From Sulfurimonas sp. (GTDB lineage Bacteria > Campylobacterota > Campylobacteria > Campylobacterales > Sulfurimonadaceae), in the NCBI GenBank assembly GCA_002899765.1, contig PPDH01000016.1:36243-72339 (forward strand): a stretch of DNA of 36,097 nt, given 5' to 3'. A program made the position numbers and the translations under genes. The notes under the pieces were generated by a model. That model searched no databases. It had not been told where the DNA came from and worked only from the letters and a program-made list of their open reading frames with translations. Positions 8,129-15,749 of this stretch are shown piece by piece (the first letter of the stretch is position 1; every line of letters begins with the position of its first letter).

Positions 8129-9331
8129 ATGATACGATTTTTACTTCTTTTTTTATTCACAACCTACCTTTTTGCTGCACAAGTTGAAACGTTTCGCTGG
8201 GGTGAGGGCGAAACATATCTGATGTTTTTAGAAAAAAACAATCTTCCGCTAAAACCGCTTTACTACAATCTTGATGAAGATGAGCAACAACTTAGTGAAG
8301 AGATCTATTCGGGAGTTAATTATCATATTTCAAGAGAAAACAACGGTCAAATTTCTCAAGTTTTTATACCATTAAACGATGAGTTGCAAATACATATCTA
8401 TAAAAACAAAGAAGAGTACTTTTTTGATACTCTGCCCATCATAAGTGAAACGAGAGTAGAGGCTTTCACACTCAAAATAGAGCATTCTCCATATCTTGAC
8501 ATCATAAGAGAGACAGGCTCTACAAAACTTGCAACTATTTTTGTCTCAAGCTTCAAACACTCTCTTAACTTTAAAAGAGATTTAAGAAAAGGCGATACGC
8601 TCGCCATGATATATGAGCAAAAATATCGTCTTGGCAAACCGTTTTCTATGCCTACGCTTAAAGCTGCCATGATAGAGATGAGAGGTAAAAAACACTATAT
8701 CTACCTCAATGACGACGGCAGATTTTACAATGAAGACGCAAAAGAAGTAGAGGGTTTTTTACTCGGTAATCCGGTCAGAGGGGCAAGAATATCTTCACAC
8801 TTTACAAAAAGAAGATACCACCCTATTTTAAAAAAATACCGCGCACATTTGGGAGTTGATTATGCTGCCTCGCGCGGAACTCCTATAGCAGCAGCAGGAA
8901 GCGGAAGAGTTGTTTATATAGGACAAACAAGAGGTTACGGCAAGCTGATTAAAGTGCAGCATAGCGACGGCTATTTAACTCTCTATGCGCATCAAAACTC
9001 TTTTAGAAAAGGGATAAAAAACGGCTCTTACGTAAAAAAAGGACAGATTATAGGTTACGTCGGCAGCACGGGTCTCTCAACAGGACCGCATCTTCATTTT
9101 GGGCTCTACAAAAACAATCAAGCTATCGACCCGCTTAGAGTCGTTCAAGTAGCTACAAAAAAACTATCAGGCAAAGACAAAACAGCATTTTTGCAACTAA
9201 AATCAAACTATGACGAGAGTATAAACTTGCATATTGCAAACGAGACAAGATATGCGAAACTTAACGATTCTGAACCTGTTTGTTATTTTTTCAACAAAGA
9301 GATTTGTTCAAACTCTATGAAAAATCTATAG
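8129..9331 (+). CDS. M23-family peptidoglycan endopeptidase (LytM domain)
   Basis: This is a zinc metallopeptidase that cuts peptide crosslinks in periplasmic peptidoglycan. The start at 8129 opens directly with a signal peptide (MIRFLLLFLFTTYLFAA); an ATG at 8111 would add six residues, and neither start has a clear Shine-Dalgarno sequence. The N-terminal half is an accessory region. The LytM domain in the C-terminal half has the zinc ligands HLGVDYAA (HxxxD) and HLHFG (HxH). Length near 400 aa and layout resemble the Helicobacter Csd3/HdpA cell-shape peptidase, so a role in cell curvature is plausible but inferred. Its 3' end overlaps priA by 17 nt. Confidence 0.93.
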   Translation: MIRFLLLFLFTTYLFAAQVETFRWGEGETYLMFLEKNNLPLKPLYYNLDEDEQQLSEEIYSGVNYHISRENNGQISQVFIPLNDELQIHIYKNKEEYFFDTLPIISETRVEAFTLKIEHSPYLDIIRETGSTKLATIFVSSFKHSLNFKRDLRKGDTLAMIYEQKYRLGKPFSMPTLKAAMIEMRGKKHYIYLNDDGRFYNEDAKEVEGFLLGNPVRGARISSHFTKRRYHPILKKYRAHLGVDYAASRGTPIAAAGSGRVVYIGQTRGYGKLIKVQHSDGYLTLYAHQNSFRKGIKNGSYVKKGQIIGYVGSTGLSTGPHLHFGLYKNNQAIDPLRVVQVATKKLSGKDKTAFLQLKSNYDESINLHIANETRYAKLNDSEPVCYFFNKEICSNSMKNL

Positions 9332-11291
9332 GATCCATATCTATTTCGGCAAGTCCGACCTTGCATGCAGCTATTGCTTTTATGAGATTTGTACTTTTAT
9401 CTGAGCGCAAAAGTATCTCAAATCTATACTTGTCCGCAACTCTCTCAATACCGCACTTTCCAAATCCCACTATCTCGATATTTGAAAAATTACGCAAATT
9501 TGAGAGCATCTCGTTCATAGCATCTGCAGCTTTTATACCGTTTTTATGAGAAAAAAGGATACGGCATAGTTTTTTATATGGCGGATAGAGCTCTTTTCTA
9601 TACTCATTTTCATCCTCTAAAAAATTCTCATATTTATTTACATAAGTACTGAAAAAATCCTCATTGAAACTTTGTACTAAAACTTTGGCATTCTCTTTTC
9701 GCCCGCTCCTTCCCGCTACTTGAATAAGCATGGAGAGAGCCTTTTCTCTAGCTCTGTAGTCGCTCATGCTAAGCATATTATCAAGCCCCAAAACTACCGC
9801 CAAAGAGACTCCATGATAGTCATGACCTTTACTAATCATCTGTGTACCGACAAGTATATCTATCTCTTTGTCGTTAAATCTCTTAAGCGTTTTTTTTAGC
9901 TTGTTTGATGTAGTGATAACATCTCTGTCAAACTGCTCGATAGCTGCTTCTTCAAACTCACTCTTTATATCTTTTACAACCTCAGCTGTTCCGAGTCTTG
10001 TACTTATAAGATTTGAGCTGCCGCACTCTGAACACTCTTGCGGTATAGCTTGAGCGAAATTGCAGTAGTGGCACTTAAGAGAGCGTGTTTTTTGATTGAT
10101 GCTCATACCGACGCTGCAAAATACACACTTGTAGTTATGTCCGCAATCCCCGCAGATGAGATACTTAAAATTTGCACGAGTAGGGAGAAAAAGTATCGCT
10201 TGTTCCTTTGCTTCTAACGTATTTTTTAAGCTGCCAAGTATCATCGGCGATAATTTTTCGTCACTGCGCTCATAGACAAACTCTTTGTTTGAACTAAAAT
10301 GTCCGCCTCTAAGTCTTACATGTGGAAATTTTACGTAAGTTGTCAAACTCGGCGTCGCACTCCCTAAAACAACTGGAATGTCATAAAGTTTTCCCATATA
10401 TATAGCTAAGTCTCTTGCGTTGTAGCGAGGGCGTGCGGATGATTTGTAACTGTCATCATGCTCTTCATCTACTACAATCAAATCCAAATCTTTTATGGGT
10501 AAAAATAGAGCCGAACGTGGTCCCGCTACTATTTTTGCACTTCCGTCATGGATAGAGGCAAGTGCACTTTTTTTCTGTTTAGGCGTTAGTTTTGAGTGCC
10601 ACATGACAACCGCATCACCAAAGTGCTTATGGAGTCTCTGGTTCATCTGCGGAGTAAGAGATATTTCGGGCATAAGGAAAATAGAGCGTTTTTTTTGCTC
10701 TATAATCGCTTCAAAATACTTCATATATATCTCTGTTTTTCCACTTCCCGTATCGCCAAAAAGAAGTGAGGTTTTATGCTTTTTTAAAAACTCCAATGCT
10801 TCGTTTTGTTTTGCTGAGAGGATTATGTTAGAACTCACATAATATTGCCGCGCTTCGCTCGCAATGACTGAATGTTTACTATTTTGAATCTCTTCTGTCA
10901 CTGCGAGGAACGAAGTTACGCGGCAGTCTTCGGATTTTTGAGATTGCCACGCTTCGCTCGCAATGACTTGCGGGATGTCACTCTGAACAAGATTTTGAAG
11001 CTCACACTCGTAACTCATCATAAGCCCAAGCGCTTCGCCGAGTGAGCAAAAATAGTATACGGAGATAAACCTTGCAAGGGAGAGTTGTTTTGAAGAATAA
11101 ACCGAGTTGTAGATTTCTAATATTTCATTTGTTTTAAAATCAGGCTCTTTACATGTAGCCAGCACAACCCCGTCAATTTCTCTGTTTTTTACCTTGACTT
11201 TGACTTTTGTACCGATATCTATTATGTTTTTACTCTGATATGTAAACGGTTCTAACGGAGAGTTTATAAGTGAGATATTATAGTAATTCAA
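9315..11291 (-). CDS. priA: primosomal helicase PriA, carrying a repeat-encoded insert
   Basis: PriA recognises stalled or recombination forks and reloads DnaB. The 658-aa protein has an N-terminal DNA-binding domain, Walker A GDTGSGKT at residues 179-186, the DEEH box (VVDEEHDDSYK), a zinc region of paired cysteines (CGDCGHNYKCVFC, CHYCNF, CSECGSS) and the late helicase motif QVAGRSGR. It is longer than I would expect because residues about 109-150 are encoded by three copies of a palindromic repeat. The insert lies in the linker before the helicase core, is free of stops and keeps the frame, so the enzyme may still work. The 3' end overlaps the M23 gene by 17 nt. Confidence 0.96.
   Translation of the reverse strand: MNYYNISLINSPLEPFTYQSKNIIDIGTKVKVKVKNREIDGVVLATCKEPDFKTNEILEIYNSVYSSKQLSLARFISVYYFCSLGEALGLMMSYECELQNLVQSDIPQVIASEAWQSQKSEDCRVTSFLAVTEEIQNSKHSVIASEARQYYVSSNIILSAKQNEALEFLKKHKTSLLFGDTGSGKTEIYMKYFEAIIEQKKRSIFLMPEISLTPQMNQRLHKHFGDAVVMWHSKLTPKQKKSALASIHDGSAKIVAGPRSALFLPIKDLDLIVVDEEHDDSYKSSARPRYNARDLAIYMGKLYDIPVVLGSATPSLTTYVKFPHVRLRGGHFSSNKEFVYERSDEKLSPMILGSLKNTLEAKEQAILFLPTRANFKYLICGDCGHNYKCVFCSVGMSINQKTRSLKCHYCNFAQAIPQECSECGSSNLISTRLGTAEVVKDIKSEFEEAAIEQFDRDVITTSNKLKKTLKRFNDKEIDILVGTQMISKGHDYHGVSLAVVLGLDNMLSMSDYRAREKALSMLIQVAGRSGRKENAKVLVQSFNEDFFSTYVNKYENFLEDENEYRKELYPPYKKLCRILFSHKNGIKAADAMNEMLSNLRNFSNIEIVGFGKCGIERVADKYRFEILLRSDKSTNLIKAIAACKVGLAEIDMDPIDFS
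10844..10967. repeat. three palindromic-repeat units inside priA
   Basis: Units sit at 10844-10868, 10897-10928 (inverted) and 10940-10967. The shared core is CGCTTCGCTCGCAATGAC, and the middle unit is the related inverse form beginning TGTCACTGCGAGGAACGAAG. On the coding strand the outer units read VIASEARQ and VIASEAWQS. The same core recurs at 13809-13837. Alternating orientation would let the RNA or single-stranded DNA fold into long stems. Confidence 0.85.
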
Positions 11292-11346
11292 AATTTTTTT
11301 ATTTTTGCACTAAGTATATTTTTTTCATCTGTTATAAAAAACTTAA

Positions 11347-11787
11347 TCAATTGATAAGCAGTTTACACATTTCACCGTAAGTGACGTTTGTCGTATCACA
11401 TGTAAAAGTACCGTTGTTTTGGTTATAAGTAAAAGGAACAGGAATATTATCTACTCTAAAGACATACGTGCCACTCCCTGCCGTAGCACTCCATTTTCCA
11501 TTTTTACCTGATTCATTTGCAACAGGATACATAAGAACGCCGCCAAAGAGACCACTGGCGGTATCTAGATTTGCTGCTGTTATCCAGCTGGAGACACCTG
11601 TTATAAGTCTGCTTTGTCTCTCTGTTATAATAGCTGAACGCACGGATGCGACATCTGCACGCCCTTTTGATATCTCTGCATCGGTTCTCGTAGCCGCAAG
11701 CCTAGGCACTGCAATACTTGCTAAAATACCAAGAACGACAATAACAAAGACCATCTCAAGCATGGTAAAAGCATGGGAAAATTTCAT
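11347..11787 (-). CDS. type IV pilin-like (pseudopilin) protein
   Basis: The 146-aa protein has a short leader MKFSHA, then the class III prepilin site before FTMLE with the conserved Glu at mature position 5. A hydrophobic helix follows (MVFVIVVLGILASIAVPRL), then a soluble domain ending with a Cys pair (FTCDTT...GEMC) that may form a disulphide. It should be processed by a prepilin peptidase and act in a type II secretion, type IV pilus or competence pseudopilus. It shares the segment AVPRLAATRTDA with the next pilin upstream, so the two are recent paralogues at their N-termini. No pilus-assembly gene is in the window; a link with comEC is only a guess. Confidence 0.85.
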   Translation of the reverse strand: MKFSHAFTMLEMVFVIVVLGILASIAVPRLAATRTDAEISKGRADVASVRSAIITERQSRLITGVSSWITAANLDTASGLFGGVLMYPVANESGKNGKWSATAGSGTYVFRVDNIPVPFTYNQNNGTFTCDTTNVTYGEMCKLLIN

Positions 11788-11854
11788 AAAAACCTTACAT
11801 AATAATTTTAAAATTATTCTAAAATAACTTGAAAATAATTACCTTGTATATGCA

Positions 11855-11876
11855 TTCCCACGCAGGAGCGTGGGAA
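11855..11876. repeat. 9-bp perfect palindrome between the pilin genes
   Basis: TTCCCACGC at 11855-11863 and GCGTGGGAA at 11868-11876 flank a 4-nt loop. GC content is far above the surroundings. No T-run follows on the minus strand, so it is a poor terminator. It resembles the short GC-rich interspersed palindromes scattered through many bacterial genomes. Confidence 0.75.
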
Positions 11877-11885
11877 CGAGAAAAA

Positions 11886-12305
11886 CTAACGATTCACTGC
11901 TTGACCTAAAACAGTAATAACAGTGCCACTTACAAATTCTTGACCAACTAAAGCACACGCAGGATCTGCAACATTAGCACCATCAGTAAGTGAGATACCA
12001 GTCGTACCATTTATATCAATATTCGCACATTCCAACGTACCAGACATTATGTCAAGGTTGTTCCCATCTGCTTCAATACTACCCGCATTAATAGTAGTCG
12101 CTCCACTCAAAGGAGAGGCTATAACACCCTGCGCCATAGCATTAGTTTGAATATCTTTCACTGCTGTCTTAAAGTCGGATAATGCAGAAGTAGCCTGCGC
12201 ATCTGTACGCGTAGCTGCAAGTCTCGGCACCGCGACCGCTGCCAAAATACCTAAAATAACGATAACAAATATCAACTCTATCATTGTAAAACCAGCTCTT
12301 TTCAT
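11886..12305 (-). CDS. type IV pilin-like (pseudopilin) protein
   Basis: The 139-aa protein begins MKRAG followed by the prepilin motif FTMIE and a hydrophobic helix (LIFVIVILGILAAVAVPRL). The soluble domain is rich in Ala, Gly, Asn and Thr and contains two Cys residues (LECANID and DPACAL) that may pair. The start has a strong AAGGAG Shine-Dalgarno sequence. It lies upstream of a second pilin with a near-identical N-terminus but a different C-terminal domain, separated by about 100 nt that hold a palindromic repeat. It may be a major or minor pseudopilin of a type II-like or pilus machine; the exact system cannot be told from here. Confidence 0.86.
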   Translation of the reverse strand: MKRAGFTMIELIFVIVILGILAAVAVPRLAATRTDAQATSALSDFKTAVKDIQTNAMAQGVIASPLSGATTINAGSIEADGNNLDIMSGTLECANIDINGTTGISLTDGANVADPACALVGQEFVSGTVITVLGQAVNR

Positions 12306-12409
12306 AAGAACTCCTTAGTAAAAACAAATTTTTGTATTACTCTTGTAACCTTGTCGATTATTATGAAGCATATATGATTAATAGTTGCTTAAGAGCTTTA
12401 TAGCTCATA

Positions 12410-12427
12410 TTGGAACTTTAATTGCTT
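12410..12427 (+). promoter_or_regulatory. sigma-54 (RpoN) promoter of the flgB operon
   Basis: TTGGAAC, 5 nt, TTGCTT gives a full -24/-12 element with GG and GC exactly 12 nt apart. It ends 31 nt before the flgB ATG. Rod and basal-body genes of Campylobacterota are known RpoN targets activated by the FlgS/FlgR system. A small inverted repeat (GAGCT/AGCTC, 12392-12405) lies just upstream. Confidence 0.85.
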
Positions 12428-12458
12428 GTACAACTACAAATAAACAGAAGGAGTTTGT

Positions 12459-12890
12459 ATGAGCATAGAGGTTTCCGCTTCGCAGGCACTTGCCGCAAAA
12501 GCACTTGATTATAGAGCTGTTCGTCAAGACATGATATCCTCAAACATTGCAAATGCAGACACCCCTTACTATAGACCAAGAGATATACGGTTTGAAGATG
12601 CGCTTGCGGCAGAGAGTGCTAAAATCTTAAACCAAGGCACTCCAAAGCTGCAGATGGCTCAAACAAACGAAGCTCATCTGCCCCTAACAGATGAAAAAAG
12701 CTCCTCAAGAGCCAAAACATTTTTTAGAGACGGGCACATGGCTAGAAATGACGGCAACAGTGTAGACCTTGATGTTGAGACAACAGAGATGAGCAAAAAC
12801 TCTATCATGTTTAACGCTCTAGTCGGTGCAATGAAAAAAAATTCAGGCATATACAAGAGTGTTATAGATGCATCTTCAAAAATTAGTTAA
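12459..12890 (+). CDS. flgB: flagellar proximal rod protein FlgB
   Basis: FlgB is a rod subunit of the flagellar basal body, placed between the MS ring and the distal rod. The 143-aa protein has the N-terminal heptad region shared by rod and hook proteins (SSNIANADTPYYRPRDIRFEDAL) and a C-terminal helix (VDLDVETTEMSKNSIMFNALVGAM). Length is normal. The ATG has an AAGGAG Shine-Dalgarno sequence and lies 31 nt after a sigma-54 promoter. It leads a flgB-flgC-fliE operon with short gaps, which supports RpoN-dependent expression of early basal-body genes. Confidence 0.97.
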   Translation: MSIEVSASQALAAKALDYRAVRQDMISSNIANADTPYYRPRDIRFEDALAAESAKILNQGTPKLQMAQTNEAHLPLTDEKSSSRAKTFFRDGHMARNDGNSVDLDVETTEMSKNSIMFNALVGAMKKNSGIYKSVIDASSKIS

Positions 12891-12899
12891 GGATAAATT

Positions 12900-13394
12900 A
12901 TGTCAAATTTTTTAAACAGTTTTGATATCAGCGGTTATGGGTTATCTGCTCAGCGTGTCCGTGTAAATACCATCTCGCAAAATATAGCAAATGCTCAAAC
13001 GACTAGAACCGATGAAGGTGGACCTTATAGAAGAAAAGAGGTCATCTTTAAAGCGATTGACTTTAATGAGCAATTCAACAAAGCACTAGAGGGAATGACG
13101 GATAGTGCAAAATATCAAGACCCGCTAAATGAGGGTGAATTCGGTAAAAAGGTAAATCCCGCTATAATGAGCGTTATAGTTGATAAAATCTCACGCGATG
13201 ACAGAGAGCCTAAGCTAAAATTTGACCCTGCGCATCCCGATGCGGATGCAAATGGTTATGTAGCATATCCAAATATTAATCCTGTCATCGAAATGGCCGA
13301 TTTAGTAGAAGCAACAAGAAGTTATCAGGCGAATATCGCCGCTTTTGAGAGTTCTAAAAACATGGCAAACAGCGCAATTTCGCTGTTACAATAA
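12900..13394 (+). CDS. flgC: flagellar proximal rod protein FlgC
   Basis: FlgC is a second proximal rod subunit. The 164-aa protein shows the rod/hook N-terminal motif (GLSAQRVRVNTISQNIANAQT), the FlgC-type central segment GYVAYPNINPVIEMADLVEA and a C-terminal helix with TRSYQANIAAFESSKNM. Length is slightly above the usual 135-150 aa because of a central insertion, as in other Campylobacterota. It follows flgB by 9 nt with an AAGGAT Shine-Dalgarno sequence, and fliE follows after 16 nt, so all three are one transcription unit. Confidence 0.97.
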   Translation: MSNFLNSFDISGYGLSAQRVRVNTISQNIANAQTTRTDEGGPYRRKEVIFKAIDFNEQFNKALEGMTDSAKYQDPLNEGEFGKKVNPAIMSVIVDKISRDDREPKLKFDPAHPDADANGYVAYPNINPVIEMADLVEATRSYQANIAAFESSKNMANSAISLLQ

Positions 13395-13410
13395 TAATTT
13401 GAGGTAGATT

Positions 13411-13710
13411 ATGAGTGGTATTGAGAGTATTTCAGGCGTTTCTTCCGCCGACTTATTAAAACAAAAGAGCAAGATAGAAGGTTCCGGCACAGAAGATTTT
13501 GCCAAAGCCCTAAAATCTGCCATAAATGAAGTAAATGAGCTTCAAGAAAAGGGCGATAAAGCCGTCGGAGATATGGCAAGCGGGCAGGTAAAAGACCTTC
13601 ATCAAGCCGCACTTGCCATCGGAAAAGCGGAAACAAGCATGAAACTTATGCTGGAAATTCGCAATAAAGCACTTAGTGCATACAAAGAGATAGGAAGAAC
13701 GCAGCTATAA
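13411..13710 (+). CDS. fliE: flagellar MS-ring/rod junction protein FliE
   Basis: FliE joins the MS ring (FliF) to the rod and is needed for export of rod proteins. The 99-aa product has the normal size. Its C-terminal half carries the family pattern (DLHQAALAIGKAETSMKLML then EIRNKALSAYKEIGRTQL). The start has a GAGGT Shine-Dalgarno sequence. It closes the flgB-flgC-fliE operon. A 263-bp gap containing palindromic repeats separates it from ftsI, so ftsI probably has its own promoter. Confidence 0.95.
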   Translation: MSGIESISGVSSADLLKQKSKIEGSGTEDFAKALKSAINEVNELQEKGDKAVGDMASGQVKDLHQAALAIGKAETSMKLMLEIRNKALSAYKEIGRTQL

Positions 13711-13762
13711 ATAATAGTGCCGAGACTTTGCGTTAGGTTGATTAATCTTAAATACTCTTATA

Positions 13763-13790
13763 CTGCTGCGTCGCTGCGCTCCTTGTTGGA
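13763..13790. repeat. possible second repeat fragment downstream of fliE
   Basis: A GC-rich stretch containing CTGCGTCGCTGCGCTCCTTG stands out from AT-rich flanks. On the minus strand it reads NKERSDAAV, a phrase I associate with translated interspersed repeats. Only one copy is in this window, so the call rests on base composition and recollection. Confidence 0.4.
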
Positions 13791-13808
13791 CGACAATTGT
13801 ACATCATT

Positions 13809-13890
13809 GAGATTGCCGCGCTTCGCTCGCAATGACGGGGTTGGTAAATTGCCGCACTTGTCGTTGCGAGGCATAAGCTGCGGCAATCTC
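13809..13890. repeat. inverted pair of palindromic-repeat units between fliE and ftsI
   Basis: A direct unit at 13809-13837 (GAGATTGCCG, then CGCTTCGCTCGCAATGAC) faces an inverted, diverged unit ending GCGGCAATCTC at 13890. The second unit is itself bounded by ATTGCCGCA (13848-13856) and TGCGGCAAT (13879-13887). The pair could form one long cruciform. The core is the same as in the priA insert. Small frames read through it are spurious. Confidence 0.85.
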
Positions 13891-13940
13891 CTTCTCCTTA
13901 TTTTGTCTCTTGAGAAAGGGTTATAAAAGAACTCTAATGC

Positions 13941-13946
13941 TACAAT
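13941..13946 (+). promoter_or_regulatory. probable -10 box of ftsI
   Basis: TGC-TACAAT forms an extended -10 about 28 nt before the ftsI ATG, downstream of the repeat cluster. It would let ftsI be expressed apart from the sigma-54 flagellar operon. A second TAAAAT touches the ATG itself. Confidence 0.45.
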
Positions 13947-13973
13947 CCATTTAAAAACCAAGACAGCTAAAAT

Positions 13974-15749
13974 ATGAATAACAAAAACAAAAACAGAGAA
14001 AACAAAAGCAAAAAAATATTTATTCTCTACTCTCTTATCGTGCTTGGTTTTTTACTCTTTTTGGGAGCTATGCTTATCACTACGCTTAAACCGCGTGATT
14101 TACCTTCGCTCTATACAAAAGAGAGTTCAAAAGCGATTCGCGGCTCCATTATAAGTGCAGACGGTTTTCACATCGCATCTACCATAAAACTCTACAAAGC
14201 CGTTGTCAACACTCACTATATCGACCCTAAAAAAAGAGAACTTTTTATAGAGCTTTTTAGTATCTACTCGGGTATTGATGCCAAAGAGATAAAAGAGAAG
14301 ATACAGAAAAAAAAAGGCGTTGTAGTACTTAGCTACAACATACCCCAAAAACAGGCTCAATACCTTAAACAACTCGCTTATGAACTCAGACGTCTCGATG
14401 TTTTTGTAGAGAGAAAAAACCCCATAAGCGGAAAAACATCGCTTCATGGATTAAATATTATTGAGAGCGGAGAGAGCAGAGAATATCCCTACGACAAACT
14501 CTTAACCCCGATAATCGGTTATCCGCATAAAATCGAAGATGACGGATATACCTACGTAAAAGGCGTTAAAGGAATAGAGAGAAAATTTGAAAACGAACTT
14601 CAAGCAAAACAGGACGAATTAAGACAAGGTCAAAGAGATGTCAACGGATATATTATTTTAAATAAAAATAGTTTTACCAAGCCTGAGATTGAAGGTCTTG
14701 ACGTAAAACTAAATATTCCTATTGCACTTCAACTGCGAGTCGAGAAGATGCTTGATAAAATGAAAATTGAACTAGAAGCAAAAGAGATTATGACAGCAGT
14801 TATGGATACAAAAAACGGTCATATTATTGCAATGGCAAGCTCAAACAGATATCTGCCCAAATCTATACAAAAAAGTGACTATCCTTCTCTAAACAGCAGT
14901 ATGATTGAGTATAGTTTTGAGCCTGGAAGCGTCATTAAAACTATCACTTTTGCACTTCTATTAGACAAAGGACTCGTAAATCCGTACGATTTAATCAACG
15001 GACATAACGGACGATTTAAAATCGGAAGAAAAGTTATAACCGATGAGCATAAATTTGACTGGCTTAGTGCCGAAAATGTGATAGTACACTCATCAAACAT
15101 AGGAATTGCGCAGCTTGCACAAAAACTCTCTGGAGTTCAGTTCAATCAAGGTCTGCTTGATTTTGGTTTTTCATCAAAATCTACTCCGGATCTCATCTAT
15201 GAAAAAGTCGGCTCCGTCCCTCATATAATGAAGTTAGAAAATGAGATTTATAAAGCAACCTGCTCTTACGGATACGGCATGCGGGCAAACCTTATGCAGC
15301 TTATCAAGGCATACAGCGTCTTTAACAACAACGGAAGAATGGTTACTCCAAAAATAGTAGAGTGTTTTGTTGATAATTATGCTAAAGAGATTATGATTCC
15401 ACAAGAAGAACAGAAGCAAGTCATAAAAAGCTCAACCGCACATAGAATAAAAAAGATTTTGATAAAAACCGTAGATGAAGGAACGGGCGTAAAAGCCCAA
15501 ACAGACGGTTTAGAGGTTGGAGGTAAAACAGGAACGGCGCATATTGTTGAGAGCAAAGAGTATGTCAACGAATATAACACCGCCTTTTTGGGCTTTTCAA
15601 ACGATAAGCAAAACAGATACACCATCGGTGTTATTGTAGTTCGACCAAAAAAGAGCCAGTTTGCCGCTCAAACTGCCGTACCTGTATTTAAAAATATAAT
15701 TGATATTTTAGTTGAAGAGAGCTATTTAAAGCCAGATATTATCAAGTAG
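13974..15749 (+). CDS. ftsI: FtsI-type penicillin-binding protein (class B transpeptidase)
   Basis: A class B PBP that crosslinks septal peptidoglycan with FtsW. The 591-aa protein has a basic cytoplasmic tail, one membrane anchor at about residues 18-40 (FILYSLIVLGFLLFLGAMLI), a PBP-dimer domain beginning RGSIISADG, and a transpeptidase domain. Active-site motifs are SVIK at about 319-322, SSN at about 373-375 and KTG at about 518-520. Position after flgB-flgC-fliE matches what I recall for pbpB in Campylobacter. The ATG has no clear Shine-Dalgarno sequence. The 3' end overlaps panC by 24 nt. An MrdA (PBP2) assignment is less likely from context. Confidence 0.92.
   Translation: MNNKNKNRENKSKKIFILYSLIVLGFLLFLGAMLITTLKPRDLPSLYTKESSKAIRGSIISADGFHIASTIKLYKAVVNTHYIDPKKRELFIELFSIYSGIDAKEIKEKIQKKKGVVVLSYNIPQKQAQYLKQLAYELRRLDVFVERKNPISGKTSLHGLNIIESGESREYPYDKLLTPIIGYPHKIEDDGYTYVKGVKGIERKFENELQAKQDELRQGQRDVNGYIILNKNSFTKPEIEGLDVKLNIPIALQLRVEKMLDKMKIELEAKEIMTAVMDTKNGHIIAMASSNRYLPKSIQKSDYPSLNSSMIEYSFEPGSVIKTITFALLLDKGLVNPYDLINGHNGRFKIGRKVITDEHKFDWLSAENVIVHSSNIGIAQLAQKLSGVQFNQGLLDFGFSSKSTPDLIYEKVGSVPHIMKLENEIYKATCSYGYGMRANLMQLIKAYSVFNNNGRMVTPKIVECFVDNYAKEIMIPQEEQKQVIKSSTAHRIKKILIKTVDEGTGVKAQTDGLEVGGKTGTAHIVESKEYVNEYNTAFLGFSNDKQNRYTIGVIVVRPKKSQFAAQTAVPVFKNIIDILVEESYLKPDIIK

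Noticed and set aside
10495-10842. 115-aa plus-strand ORF inside priA
   Set aside because: It is antisense to the conserved helicase core and lacks a ribosome site; it is a shadow of priA.
12300-12458. Second sigma-54 promoter facing the pilin genes
   Set aside because: I found no GG-N10-GC pattern on the minus strand there; the only full match faces flgB.
10844-13890. CRISPR array from the repeated palindromic units
   Set aside because: Units are few, alternate in orientation, vary in sequence and spacing, lie partly inside priA, and no cas gene is present.
13717-13961. Small ORFs on both strands between fliE and ftsI (69 and 67 aa)
   Set aside because: They are read through palindromic repeats, giving typical repeat-derived peptides (for example SLRAKRGNLN), and have no ribosome sites.
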